A DNA stretch of 64,000 bases, taken from positions 62,001 through 126,000 of the forward strand of contig NZ_FNJJ01000016.1 of assembly GCF_900104265.1 (NCBI RefSeq), in the 5' to 3' direction. A model generated the notes under the pieces. The model did not search any database and had not been told where the DNA came from. It was given only the letters and a program-made list of their open reading frames with translations. A program made the position numbers and the translations under genes. Positions 31,630 through 38,980 of the stretch are shown in pieces. Within the stretch, counting starts at the first letter, position 1. Each line of letters starts with the position of its first letter. Origin of the DNA: Ectopseudomonas guguanensis. Its GTDB lineage: Bacteria; Pseudomonadota; Gammaproteobacteria; Pseudomonadales; Pseudomonadaceae.

Positions 31630-32282
31630 TTGTCCACCAGATAACCGACGCCGCGCACGGTGCGGATCAGCTCCGGGAAGAATTTCTTGCGCAGGTGGTG
31701 CACGTGCACTTCCAGGGCGTTGCTTTCCACTTCCTCGTCCCAGCCATAGAGCGCCTGTTGCAGCTTGTCGCGGGTCAGCACGCGACCAGGCTGGATCAGC
31801 AACTCGTGCAGCAGAAGGAATTCCTTGCGCGGCAGGTTGATGGCCTGGCCCTGGTACTCGACCATCTGGCTCGCCGGGTCGAGGCGGATACCGCGGTACT
31901 CCAGCGCCGGTTGCGGACGCTGGAAGCTGCGCCGCAGCAGGGCGCGCAGGCGCGCCTTGAGTTCGGCGACATCGAAGGGTTTGATCAGGTAGTCATCGGC
32001 ACCGGCATCGAGGCCGGCGATGCGGTCGCTGGTGGCATCGCGTGCGGTGAGCACCAGCACGGGCACCGGGTTGGCCGCGGCGCGCAGGTGCTTGAGCACC
32101 TGCAGGCCGTCCATGCGCGGCAGACCGAGGTCGAGAATGGCCAGCTCGAAGCTCTCGTGGCTCAGCGCATGCAGCGCGCTGGCGCCGTCCTGCAGCCAGT
32201 CCACGGTGTAGCCTTCTGGTTTCAGCGCGGTGCGAATGCCTTCGCCCAATGCCTGGTCGTCTTCGACGAGAAGAATGCGCAT
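31626..32282 (-). CDS. OmpR-family response regulator (QseB/PmrA class)
   Basis: A 218-residue regulator. The receiver has E7/D8/D9, phospho-acceptor D51 (LAILDLGLPRMDG), VLTARD and the Lys in DDYLIKPF. The winged-helix domain runs from about 125 to 218 (LPRKEFLLLHELL; SNALEVHVHHLRKKF; RTVRGVGYLVD). ATG 32282 with AGGAG upstream is preferred over GTG 32288. The class binds direct repeats of the CTTAA type. Such a repeat (CTTAAT-N5-GTTAAG on this strand) lies just upstream of the first gene of this same operon, suggesting autoregulation. Confidence 0.92.
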   Translation of the reverse strand: MRILLVEDDQALGEGIRTALKPEGYTVDWLQDGASALHALSHESFELAILDLGLPRMDGLQVLKHLRAAANPVPVLVLTARDATSDRIAGLDAGADDYLIKPFDVAELKARLRALLRRSFQRPQPALEYRGIRLDPASQMVEYQGQAINLPRKEFLLLHELLIQPGRVLTRDKLQQALYGWDEEVESNALEVHVHHLRKKFFPELIRTVRGVGYLVDK

Positions 32283-32309
32283 GGCCACTCCTGTAGGGAT
32301 GCGTCCGAA

Positions 32310-32960
32310 TTATCGGAGTTTACCCTCGACCTGCTGCAAAAGCGCCGTGGCTTCTGCACGGCGCCCCTTGTCGGCTAATTCACGGCCAGGACGGTCCTTG
32401 GCGGCCAGAGCTTTCTCCAGCGCGGCGCGGGCCTCCTCGTAGCGTTTCTGTCGTTGCAGGAAGTCGCCATAGAAGTAGTTGGGGTCGATGCCGTCGGGAT
32501 TGATCGTCAGGGCTTGCTTGAGCATCTTCTCGGCCTGTTCGTCGTCGCCGAAACCGATGGGCCAGCCGGGCACCTGATAGTACAGGCTGCCCAGGCTGGT
32601 ATAGGCCGAGCCGGCCAGGGCCTGCGGGTCGATGGCCAGGGCCTGCTCCAGGCTGGCCTTGGCCTGCTTGACCAGGCTCAGGGCGCCAAGACCGCCCTTG
32701 GCGCCGGCCTGGGTGCCGAGGATGATGCCGCGCCAGATCAGCAGCTCGGGCGCCTTGGGCTCGCTGGCCAGCGCGGCATCGGCCTCGGTGACCAGCTTGG
32801 CGAAGGCCGCCTCCCGCTGTTTCTCCGGCGTCCGGTAGTTGATCTCGGCCCAGCGCGTCTGCAACTGCTGCAACTGCGCTTCACCGTTTTCACTCAGGGC
32901 GAAGGCGGGCAGGACGCTGAGGCCGAGCGTGGCGATGATCAGCAGGCGAAGTGCTTTCAT
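32310..32960 (-). CDS. Periplasmic TPR-like protein of the seven-gene operon
   Basis: A 216-residue protein with a cleavable signal peptide (MKALRLLIIATLGLSVLPAFA) and TPR-like helical pairs: LLIWRGIILGTQAGAKGG, ASLEQALAIDPQALAG, SAYTSLGSLYYQVPGWPIGFGDD and KMLKQALTINPDGIDPNYFYGD. The insertion GSLYYQVPGWPIGFGDDEQA is conserved-looking and not typical of plain TPRs. It lies 11 bases after the SDR gene and 27 before the regulator. A periplasmic or envelope role in handling or sensing the product of the operon is inferred. Confidence 0.8.
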   Translation of the reverse strand: MKALRLLIIATLGLSVLPAFALSENGEAQLQQLQTRWAEINYRTPEKQREAAFAKLVTEADAALASEPKAPELLIWRGIILGTQAGAKGGLGALSLVKQAKASLEQALAIDPQALAGSAYTSLGSLYYQVPGWPIGFGDDEQAEKMLKQALTINPDGIDPNYFYGDFLQRQKRYEEARAALEKALAAKDRPGRELADKGRRAEATALLQQVEGKLR

Positions 32961-32971
32961 GGTGAATGTCC

Positions 32972-33763
32972 TCAGTGTTTGTGACGGGCGAAGCGTTGGA
33001 TGATCGGCAACTGCTTGCGCAGGGCCTGGTCGACCACGCGTGGCAGCAGACCGTTGAGGCGTACGAACAGGCGTTCCGGCCAGCCCAGGTAACGCTCTTC
33101 CTGCTCGTGGTGGATGGCCTGCAGCAGCTCGGCGGCGACCACTTGCGGGTCGTCCATGGCCACGCCCAGTTCGTCGTTCATCGCCACCACGCTGGGGGCG
33201 TTCATCGCCGTGCGGGTAGCGCGCGGAGCGAAGTAGAGGACGCGCACGTTGGTGTCGGCCAATTCGCGGCGCAGCGCTTCGGAGAAGCCGCGCAGGGCGA
33301 ACTTGCTGGCGCAGTAGGCGGCGAAGCCGGGATAGCCGATGGCGCCGAAGGTGGAGCCGAGGTTGATCACCAACGCCCTCCGTTGTGCGCGCAGCAGCGG
33401 CAGCAGGCGTTGGGTGAGTTGCAGCGTGGCGGTGACGTTGAGGCCGATCAGCTCGGCGATCTGCTGTTCGTCCTGCTGGTCGAGCAGGCCGAAACGGTTG
33501 ACCCCGGCCGCATTGATCAGGCAGTTCAGCCCGCCGAAGTTCTGCGCGGCGGCCACCAGTGCATCGCGCCCGCTGCGGGTGGCGATATCGGCCTGCACCA
33601 GCTGAATCTGTTGCGGATAACGCTTGAGGAGCGCTTGCAGTGGCTCCAGGCGACGGCCCGCCAGCAGCAGGTGAGCGCCTTCATCGGCCAGGCGCTCGGC
33701 CAGGGTCTGGCCGATACCGCCACTGGCGCCGGTAAGCAGGGCGCGGCAATCCGTCGGTTGCAT
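32972..33763 (-). CDS. SDR-family reductase of the seven-gene operon
   Basis: A 263-residue classical short-chain dehydrogenase. It has the cofactor motif LTGASGGIG (about 10-18), NAAG, Ser in INLGSTFG, the catalytic YCASKFALRGFSEAL (Tyr-Lys) and an extended membrane-leaning C-terminus (ERLFVRLNGLLPRVVDQALRKQ), as in acyl-chain or retinol-type reductases. It starts four bases after the diiron-protein gene stop. It likely reduces an aldehyde, ketone or beta-keto intermediate made by the other enzymes. Confidence 0.88.
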   Translation of the reverse strand: MQPTDCRALLTGASGGIGQTLAERLADEGAHLLLAGRRLEPLQALLKRYPQQIQLVQADIATRSGRDALVAAAQNFGGLNCLINAAGVNRFGLLDQQDEQQIAELIGLNVTATLQLTQRLLPLLRAQRRALVINLGSTFGAIGYPGFAAYCASKFALRGFSEALRRELADTNVRVLYFAPRATRTAMNAPSVVAMNDELGVAMDDPQVVAAELLQAIHHEQEERYLGWPERLFVRLNGLLPRVVDQALRKQLPIIQRFARHKH

Positions 33764-33767
33764 GGCC

Positions 33768-34427
33768 TTACTCCTCGCCTGAAAGCGGCAGGCTGCGGAA
33801 CATGTCGCCATAGAGTCTGTAAACCACCTTGGCGGTGTGCACCACGGCGGCCTTGTCGTCGTCGTTGTCCAGGCGGTTCATCAGTTTCTTGAAGAACTCG
33901 ATATGTTCCAGATCCAGGCTGCCGTGGGAGTTGAGGTAGCTGAAGGCCTGGCTCGGCAGCTGCAGCCTGTCCTGGATGATGCCGGCGGCCTGGGTGGCCA
34001 GGGCGATGCTGGTGCCTTCGAGCACGTTGACCATGCCGAAGAAGCTCACCGGGTTGTGCCGGGCGATGCGGTCATAGACGTAGGCCACCATCAGTTCGGT
34101 GGGCAGGCGCGGCGTGCCGTTGCGTACGGCTTCCTTGTCCGCACCACAGGCGGCGATGTCATTGAGCACCCACTCCTGGTGGCCGTACTCCTCCTCGATG
34201 TATTCGGCGATGGCCTCGCGCAGCCATTCCAGGCGTTCAGGCAGGCGCGCGCCACAGGCCATCAGCAGCGGCACGGTGTGCTTGACGTGGTGGTAGGCCT
34301 CGGTGAGGAAGGCGATGTAGCTGTGCAGGGCGACCTGGCCGCTCATGGCCTGTTGGATGATCGGCGCGCCGAGCAGGTACTCGCGCTCGGCCTGGGTCTG
34401 GGTCAGCAGGGATTGGTAGAAACTCAT
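33768..34427 (-). CDS. Haem-oxygenase-like diiron enzyme (TenA/PqqC-like 'iron-containing redox enzyme')
   Basis: A 219-residue all-helical protein. Candidate metal ligands are in AYHHVKHT (His), AIAEYIEEEYGHQEW (Glu, His), NVLEGTSIAL (Glu) and SLDLEHIEFF (Asp, Glu/His), the ligand spacing of the haem-oxygenase-like diiron oxidase (HDO) superfamily. Known HDO members oxidise fatty acids (UndA) or amino-acid-derived substrates. ATGA overlap with the adenylating enzyme gene shows coupled translation. An oxidation of a carrier- or CoA-bound acyl substrate made by that enzyme is inferred, with no direct evidence of substrate. Confidence 0.85.
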   Translation of the reverse strand: MSFYQSLLTQTQAEREYLLGAPIIQQAMSGQVALHSYIAFLTEAYHHVKHTVPLLMACGARLPERLEWLREAIAEYIEEEYGHQEWVLNDIAACGADKEAVRNGTPRLPTELMVAYVYDRIARHNPVSFFGMVNVLEGTSIALATQAAGIIQDRLQLPSQAFSYLNSHGSLDLEHIEFFKKLMNRLDNDDDKAAVVHTAKVVYRLYGDMFRSLPLSGEE

Positions 34428-35872
34428 GCAGGTACTCCTTCTGCCATCAGTTCATCGATGGCGCGTTGGTAATGGTCGAGCAGGGCGACGCGGCGCAGGC
34501 GACCATTGGCCGTGGCCAGGTCGTTGTTCGTAGTGAAAGGTGCGTCGGCGCGCAGCCAGTGGTGCACGCGGGCGTAGTCCGGCAGGCCGCGATTGACCGT
34601 ATCCACGGCTTCTTGCAACTGCGCGTCGGAGGTGTTGGAAAAGCGCGCTACCAGCACTGCGACGTTGGCCGGCAGCGCTTCGCCGTGCAGCCAGGCCTGC
34701 GCGACGGGCAACTGCTGCACCAGCTCGGACTCGACCCATTCCGGGTTGACGTTGCGTCCATAGGCGGTGATGAACTGGTGCTTCTTGCGCCCGTGCAGAA
34801 CCAGAAAGCCTTGCTCGAAATGACCGAGGTCGCCGGTGGCCAGCCATTCGCCTTGCGGCGCCGGCTCACCGAGATAGCCGAGCATCCGTGCGCCCTTGAC
34901 CAGCACTTCACCGTCGGCCGCCAGCGTCACCTGCAGGTGGCCAAGCGGCTGGCCGGTACTGCCGATACGGTGCCGCTCGGGCGTGTTCAGGCACACCACC
35001 GAAGCGCACTCGGACAGCCCATAACCTTCGAAGATCGGTAACTCGAGCGCGTCGGCGCGCTCCAGCAACTGCGGGGAAACTCGCCCGCCACCGACTGCCA
35101 CGAAGCGCAGCGAGTCCGGCACCGGCAGCTTGCGTTCGGCAGCGCTGACCAGGGCCAGCAGCAACTGCGGCAGCAGAATCAGGCTGTGAGGCTGCGCAGC
35201 CTGTAATGCCTGAAGAAAGCGCATCAGGTCAAAGCCGCTGGCTCCGCTCAGACCGACCTGCGCCATGGGCATCAGCTCGACCCGAGCACCGGCCAGCAGC
35301 GGTGCATAGATGCCGGCAATGTTCTCCAGCAGGGTCGCCAGCGGCAGGATGCATAGATGACGTTCGACGTTGCGGCTGGCGCTGGCCGCAACCAGGCTGC
35401 GCGCCACCGCCAGTTGCGTGTCCAGGTCCAGGCATACGCCTTTGGGCTGGCCAGTGGTGCCGGAGGTGAAGGTGATCTTGCAGGTGCCCGGGTGCAGCTC
35501 GGCAGGCTGCACCACCGTGCGGCGATAGATGTCGTTCTCGACGCAGGCGAAGCCGGGGGCAGCGGCGCCGATCAGGCAATCGATGCCGGCGCTGTCGAGC
35601 ACGTGACGCTGCTGCTCGGCAGAGAAGAAGCTCGGCAGCGGTACGCAGACCAGGCCGGCATGCAGCGCCGCCAGATCCCAGAGCACCCAGTCGATGCCAT
35701 TGTCCAGGGCCAGCGCCACACGGTGGGCGCCAAGTGCTCGCAGGTGTCTACCTCGCGCCGCGACGGCAGCGAGCAATTCGGCGTAGGTCAGCCTGCGCTC
35801 GCCTTCAGCCAGCGCGACCTGCGGGCCGGACTCGGCCAGGCACTCGAAGAAGGCTTCAGCTGCAGACCACAT
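34424..35872 (-). CDS. AMP-binding (adenylate-forming) acyl ligase-like enzyme
   Basis: A 482-residue ANL-superfamily protein. The P-loop is ITFTSGTTGQPKG, the adenine-side motif is EGYGLSECASVV, and the ATGD loop is LATGDLGHF. The hinge and C-terminal subdomain follow (LHGRKKHQFITAYGRNVNPEWVE) with the final GRLRR region, where the catalytic Lys seen in most family members is not obvious (ATANGRLRR). It is somewhat short and lacks an attached carrier domain. Start ATG 35872 lies inside the end of the upstream gene (17-base overlap). It likely activates a fatty acid or small carboxylate for the operon pathway. Confidence 0.9.
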   Translation of the reverse strand: MWSAAEAFFECLAESGPQVALAEGERRLTYAELLAAVAARGRHLRALGAHRVALALDNGIDWVLWDLAALHAGLVCVPLPSFFSAEQQRHVLDSAGIDCLIGAAAPGFACVENDIYRRTVVQPAELHPGTCKITFTSGTTGQPKGVCLDLDTQLAVARSLVAASASRNVERHLCILPLATLLENIAGIYAPLLAGARVELMPMAQVGLSGASGFDLMRFLQALQAAQPHSLILLPQLLLALVSAAERKLPVPDSLRFVAVGGGRVSPQLLERADALELPIFEGYGLSECASVVCLNTPERHRIGSTGQPLGHLQVTLAADGEVLVKGARMLGYLGEPAPQGEWLATGDLGHFEQGFLVLHGRKKHQFITAYGRNVNPEWVESELVQQLPVAQAWLHGEALPANVAVLVARFSNTSDAQLQEAVDTVNRGLPDYARVHHWLRADAPFTTNNDLATANGRLRRVALLDHYQRAIDELMAEGVPA

Positions 35873-36545
35873 CGGGCATGTCCTCCAGCGCATAGAGCGG
35901 TTGATGGCCGAGGCGCGGGTAGGCGCCAAGCTGCAACAGGCGCTGGTGGCCGCCATGGATATCGCCGGCCATGACCAGTGGACGGTTGTCGTAGTAGCTA
36001 CCCCAGTCGGCCAACTCCTCGCCAATGCGCGCCGGATCGGCTTCGCCGAGGGCGATGGGCGTCAGGCCCAGGCGCTGGAAGCTGTTGAGCAGGGGTGGCG
36101 TTCCGGTAAAAGTGACCCAGCGAAAGCCCAGCGCCACCAGCAGATCGGTCAGCGCGACGATCAGCAGGCGCGCCGCGCCGGGGCTGTCGGCGGCCAGGTT
36201 GCCAACTTCCACCAGCTCGTCACGGCTGGGTTCGGTATGACCCAGGCGCGCACCGATGGCCGCCTGGATCGGCTCGTCCAGGTAACGCTCGAGAAACAGC
36301 GGCCCGCTGTTGCCGCTACGCACGCCTACAGCGCCGAGCAGCTGTCCGGCCGGATTTCCCAGGCCGAACAGGCAGGGCATGAAATGGCGGATGCGCGCGC
36401 CGTGTTGCAGCTCGAAGCGCTGACGGATAAAGCCTTCCAGAGCAGCGCGACGTGCACTGCCGGGAGCGGCCAGATGAAGTTCATAGGTGTCGCCACGGCC
36501 GATACGGGCCACGGGACGATCATGCTGCGCCCAGGGTAGTTCCAT
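35856..36545 (-). CDS. Thermostable haemolysin family protein (LuxI/GNAT-like fold)
   Basis: A 229-residue cytoplasmic-looking protein without a signal peptide, matching the thermostable haemolysin family named from Vibrio. Its layout (FIRQRFELQHGARI; FMPCLFGLGNPAGQLLGAVGVR; PLFLERYLDEPIQ; DELVEVGNLAA; RWVTFTGTPPLLNSFQRLGL) recalls autoinducer synthases and GNAT acyltransferases rather than a pore-forming toxin. It is the first gene of the operon. Its promoter carries a QseB/PmrA-type box. I infer an acyl-transfer step feeding, or fed by, the ligase that overlaps it. Haemolysis is unlikely to be the native role. Confidence 0.85.
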   Translation of the reverse strand: MELPWAQHDRPVARIGRGDTYELHLAAPGSARRAALEGFIRQRFELQHGARIRHFMPCLFGLGNPAGQLLGAVGVRSGNSGPLFLERYLDEPIQAAIGARLGHTEPSRDELVEVGNLAADSPGAARLLIVALTDLLVALGFRWVTFTGTPPLLNSFQRLGLTPIALGEADPARIGEELADWGSYYDNRPLVMAGDIHGGHQRLLQLGAYPRLGHQPLYALEDMPDVVCS

Positions 36546-36574
36546 GCTCGGAACCTCGGTAATGAACCTGGGGC

Positions 36575-36609
36575 GATTGTGCGAAGGGCTGGCTTAACGC
36601 TGTATTAAG
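36575..36609 (-). promoter_or_regulatory. QseB/PmrA-type direct repeat overlapping the promoter of the seven-gene operon
   Basis: On the minus strand CTTAAT-ACAGC-GTTAAG (36593-36609) matches the (C/T)TTAA-N6-TTAA direct repeats bound by PmrA, QseB and BqsR/CarR. A -35-like TACAGC overlaps it and a -10-like CACAAT (36575-36580) follows at 17 bases. The start codon is 30 bases further on. The operon encodes a regulator of exactly this class. Confidence 0.65.
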
Positions 36610-36768
36610 GCTTTGCAGAATGTTTCGGGCGTTGCGCTATCGCTGATAAGTCCGCTGCAGGGGCTTGAGCATTGGCTCACGGATGAGGGAGCGGCTAAGG
36701 TTCGTGGTGAGCAGGCCATCGCTGGCAGGATCGGTAGTTGAATTCGTTTCGGCATTCAGGGAGGAAAG

Positions 36769-37815
36769 ATGAAACCAGACAACGCTCACCCCAGGCTACA
36801 ACCCTTGCTCGCCGAACTGGCCGAGCTCATCCGCCTGGCGCGGCACCAGGCAGTGCGGGCTGTGGATGCGATTCAGGTGCAAACCTGCTGGGAAATCGGG
36901 CGGCATATCGTCGAGTTCGAACAGGGTGGTCAGACGCGTGCCGCCTACGGCAAGCAGTTGCTACCGGCCCTGGCCAAAGAGCTGGCGGCTGAGTTCGGCA
37001 GGGGCTTCGACGCAACCAATCTGCGCCATATGCGGGCGTTCTTTTTGGCTTTTCCAATTCGCGACGCACTGCGTCGCGAATTGAGCTGGACGCACTATCG
37101 CACCCTTCTCAAGGTGGACAGCGAAAGCGCGCGGCAGTGGTACATGGACGAAGCCGCCGCGCAGAACTGGAGCACCCGAGCACTTGAGCGGCAGATCGGT
37201 ACGCTGTATTACGAGCGTCTGCTGGCCAGCCAGGATCGCGCGGCGGTCGAGCAGGAGGCGGCGAGCAAGCTACAGGCCTTGGGTAAGAGTCCGCGTGAGT
37301 TCGTGCGCGATCCGGTGCTATTGGAGTTCCTCGGTCTGCCCAATGCCGGCACCATGCTGGAGGGTGAGCTGGAGCAGGCGCTGATCGACCAGTTACAGAG
37401 CTTTCTGCTGGAGTTAGGCAAGGGCTTCGCCTTCGTCGGCCGGCAGCAGCGCATCAGCACCGAGAGCAAGGATTTCTACATCGACCTGGTGTTCTACAAC
37501 TACCTGCTCAAGTGCTTTGTCATTTTCGATCTCAAGCGCGGCGAGTTGACCCATCAGGACATCGGCCAGATGGACATGTACGTGCGCATGTTCGATGACC
37601 TCAGGCGTGGCCCGGAAGACGGCCCGACCGTGGGCATCATCCTCTGTGCACAGAAGGATGCGTCCGTGGTGCGTTACTCGGTGCTGCAGGGCAGCGAGCA
37701 ACTGTTCGCCAGCAAATACAAGCTGGTGCTGCCCAGCGAAGAAGAGCTACGGGCCGAGCTGGATCGGGAGCGAGCGCGGCTGGCCGAGCAACGTGGACTG
37801 TATTGGGTTAACTGA
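36769..37815 (+). CDS. YhcG-type PDDEXK nuclease (DUF1016)
   Basis: A 348-residue protein. The N-terminal DUF1016 helical domain covers about 10-160 (WEIGRHIVEFEQGG; YGKQLLPALAKEL; GFDATNLRHMRAFFLAF; LSWTHYRTLLKVDS). The C-terminal nuclease covers about 185-348, with the PD-(D/E)XK core in FYIDLVFYN and VIFDLKRGELTHQDIGQMDMYV. These nucleases occur beside restriction or mobile elements, or alone. No partner methylase or defence gene is adjacent. The ribosome site is GGGAGGAAAG. A perfect 29-bp palindrome lies inside the coding sequence at the domain 1 PIRDALRRELSW stretch. It looks like an accessory insertion between conserved genes. Confidence 0.9.
   Translation: MKPDNAHPRLQPLLAELAELIRLARHQAVRAVDAIQVQTCWEIGRHIVEFEQGGQTRAAYGKQLLPALAKELAAEFGRGFDATNLRHMRAFFLAFPIRDALRRELSWTHYRTLLKVDSESARQWYMDEAAAQNWSTRALERQIGTLYYERLLASQDRAAVEQEAASKLQALGKSPREFVRDPVLLEFLGLPNAGTMLEGELEQALIDQLQSFLLELGKGFAFVGRQQRISTESKDFYIDLVFYNYLLKCFVIFDLKRGELTHQDIGQMDMYVRMFDDLRRGPEDGPTVGIILCAQKDASVVRYSVLQGSEQLFASKYKLVLPSEEELRAELDRERARLAEQRGLYWVN
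37055..37083. repeat. Perfect 29-bp palindrome inside the YhcG-type gene
   Basis: CAATTCGCGACGCA (37055-37068) and TGCGTCGCGAATTG (37070-37083) are exact reverse complements around a single C. It is translated in frame as part of FPIRDALRRELS. Its arms are longer than would be expected by chance in a coding region. Confidence 0.9.
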
Positions 37816-37881
37816 GCCGGGAGGCATCTTGTGCGTCAAGGAACCGAGCGGCTGAAAGGCTCGGTCCCTGTCTGAGTAGGT

Positions 37882-38280
37882 TCAGCCCACCTGCGCAACC
37901 CAGTCATTAAGGTTGTAGTAGTTGCTGATGCGCGCGACCTTGCCGTTCCTGATCTCGAAGAAGGCGCCGGCCGGCAGTACATAGGTCTGGCCGTTGGCTG
38001 GTGGCAGGCCTTCGTCGTCGGCCAGGTATTCGCCGTGCACCACGAACTCGGCGGCGGCGCGGCTGCCTTCGGCGTTCTGCATCACCACGATGTCGGTCAG
38101 GCGCTCGCGGTAGCAGCGGTTCATCTTGTCCATGAAGGCGGCGAAGGTGGCCTTGCCGATTTGGCGTTCACCCTGGTTGATGTCGTGCACCACGTCCTCG
38201 GTCAGCAGGTCGAGGAAGGCGGGCATGTCGCCGGCGTTGAAGGCGGCGTAGTAGGCCTGAACCAGTTCGGTGGCGGTCAT
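37882..38280 (-). CDS. Ketosteroid isomerase-like/SnoaL-fold protein
   Basis: A 132-residue NTF2-fold protein. The N-terminal helix ELVQAYYAAFNAGDMPAFLDLL, the acidic DVVHDINQGERQIG, a central helix FAAFMDKMNRCYRE and strands VVHGEYLADDEG and GAFFEIRNGKVARISNYYNLNDW define the SnoaL/KSI type. Family members include isomerases, cyclases and non-catalytic proteins. Activity is not predictable here. It is divergent from the GNAT-nitrilase operon (112 bases), a pairing I recall in other pseudomonads. Confidence 0.85.
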   Translation of the reverse strand: MTATELVQAYYAAFNAGDMPAFLDLLTEDVVHDINQGERQIGKATFAAFMDKMNRCYRERLTDIVVMQNAEGSRAAAEFVVHGEYLADDEGLPPANGQTYVLPAGAFFEIRNGKVARISNYYNLNDWVAQVG

Positions 38281-38392
38281 GGCTAAGTTCCTTTCGTAGC
38301 GTGGTTAGTGGTGGGTTGGCACGCATGATAAGTTCGCGCTTTTGTGCCGGCATAGCCGCCGGCGTCACCCTGCTGCTGGCGAACGACTCCAG

Positions 38393-38980
38393 ATGGACAT
38401 CGAATTGCTCCAGGGGCCGCAGATAGCGCCCCATATCGAAGACCTGGCGCATTTGCGGATCACCGTCTTCCGTGAATTCCCCTACCTCTACGACGGCAGC
38501 CTCGATTACGAAGCCGAGTACTTAGGCACCTACGTGCGCAGCGCCGATAGCCTGTGCGTGCTGGTGCGTGACGAGGGTCGCGTGGTCGGCGCGTCCACGG
38601 CGCTGCCGTTGGCTGACGAAACCGTGGAATTCCAGCAGCCGTTCCTCTCGGCAGGCTGGGATCCCGCGCGCATCTTCTACTGCGCCGAGTCGGTGGTGTT
38701 GCCGGCCTGGCGCGGACGTGGCCTGGGCGTGCGCTTCTTCGCCGAGCGCGAAGCACATGCGCGTAAATTGGGCCGCTTCGACTGGTGCGCCTTCTGCGCC
38801 GTGCAGCGCCCGGCCGACCATCCGCGGCGGCCCGCCGATTATCAGCCGCTGGATGCCTTCTGGGCGCGCCGCGGCTATCGCCATCATCCCGAATTGCACA
38901 CCCAGTACCACTGGCGCGATCTGGACGAGACCGAGGAATCTGCCAAGCCCATGTCGTTCTGGCTCAAGGAACTCACCTGA
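38393..38980 (+). CDS. GNAT-family N-acetyltransferase
   Basis: A 195-residue acyltransferase. Strand-helix elements are visible in LAHLRITVFREFPYLYDG and VLVRDEGRVVGASTALPL, and the acetyl-CoA loop is in VVLPAWRGRGLGVRFFAEREAHA (the R-G-x-G-x-G/V type). A long insertion after FCAVQRPADHP is typical of this nitrilase-linked subgroup. It overlaps the hydrolase start by TGATG, so the two are coupled. The start at 38393 has no strong ribosome site. The substrate is unknown. Confidence 0.85.
   Translation: MDIELLQGPQIAPHIEDLAHLRITVFREFPYLYDGSLDYEAEYLGTYVRSADSLCVLVRDEGRVVGASTALPLADETVEFQQPFLSAGWDPARIFYCAESVVLPAWRGRGLGVRFFAEREAHARKLGRFDWCAFCAVQRPADHPRRPADYQPLDAFWARRGYRHHPELHTQYHWRDLDETEESAKPMSFWLKELT

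Noticed and set aside
35856..36545. Secreted haemolysin toxin
   Set aside because: There is no signal peptide or membrane segment, and the gene is coupled to a biosynthetic enzyme gene.
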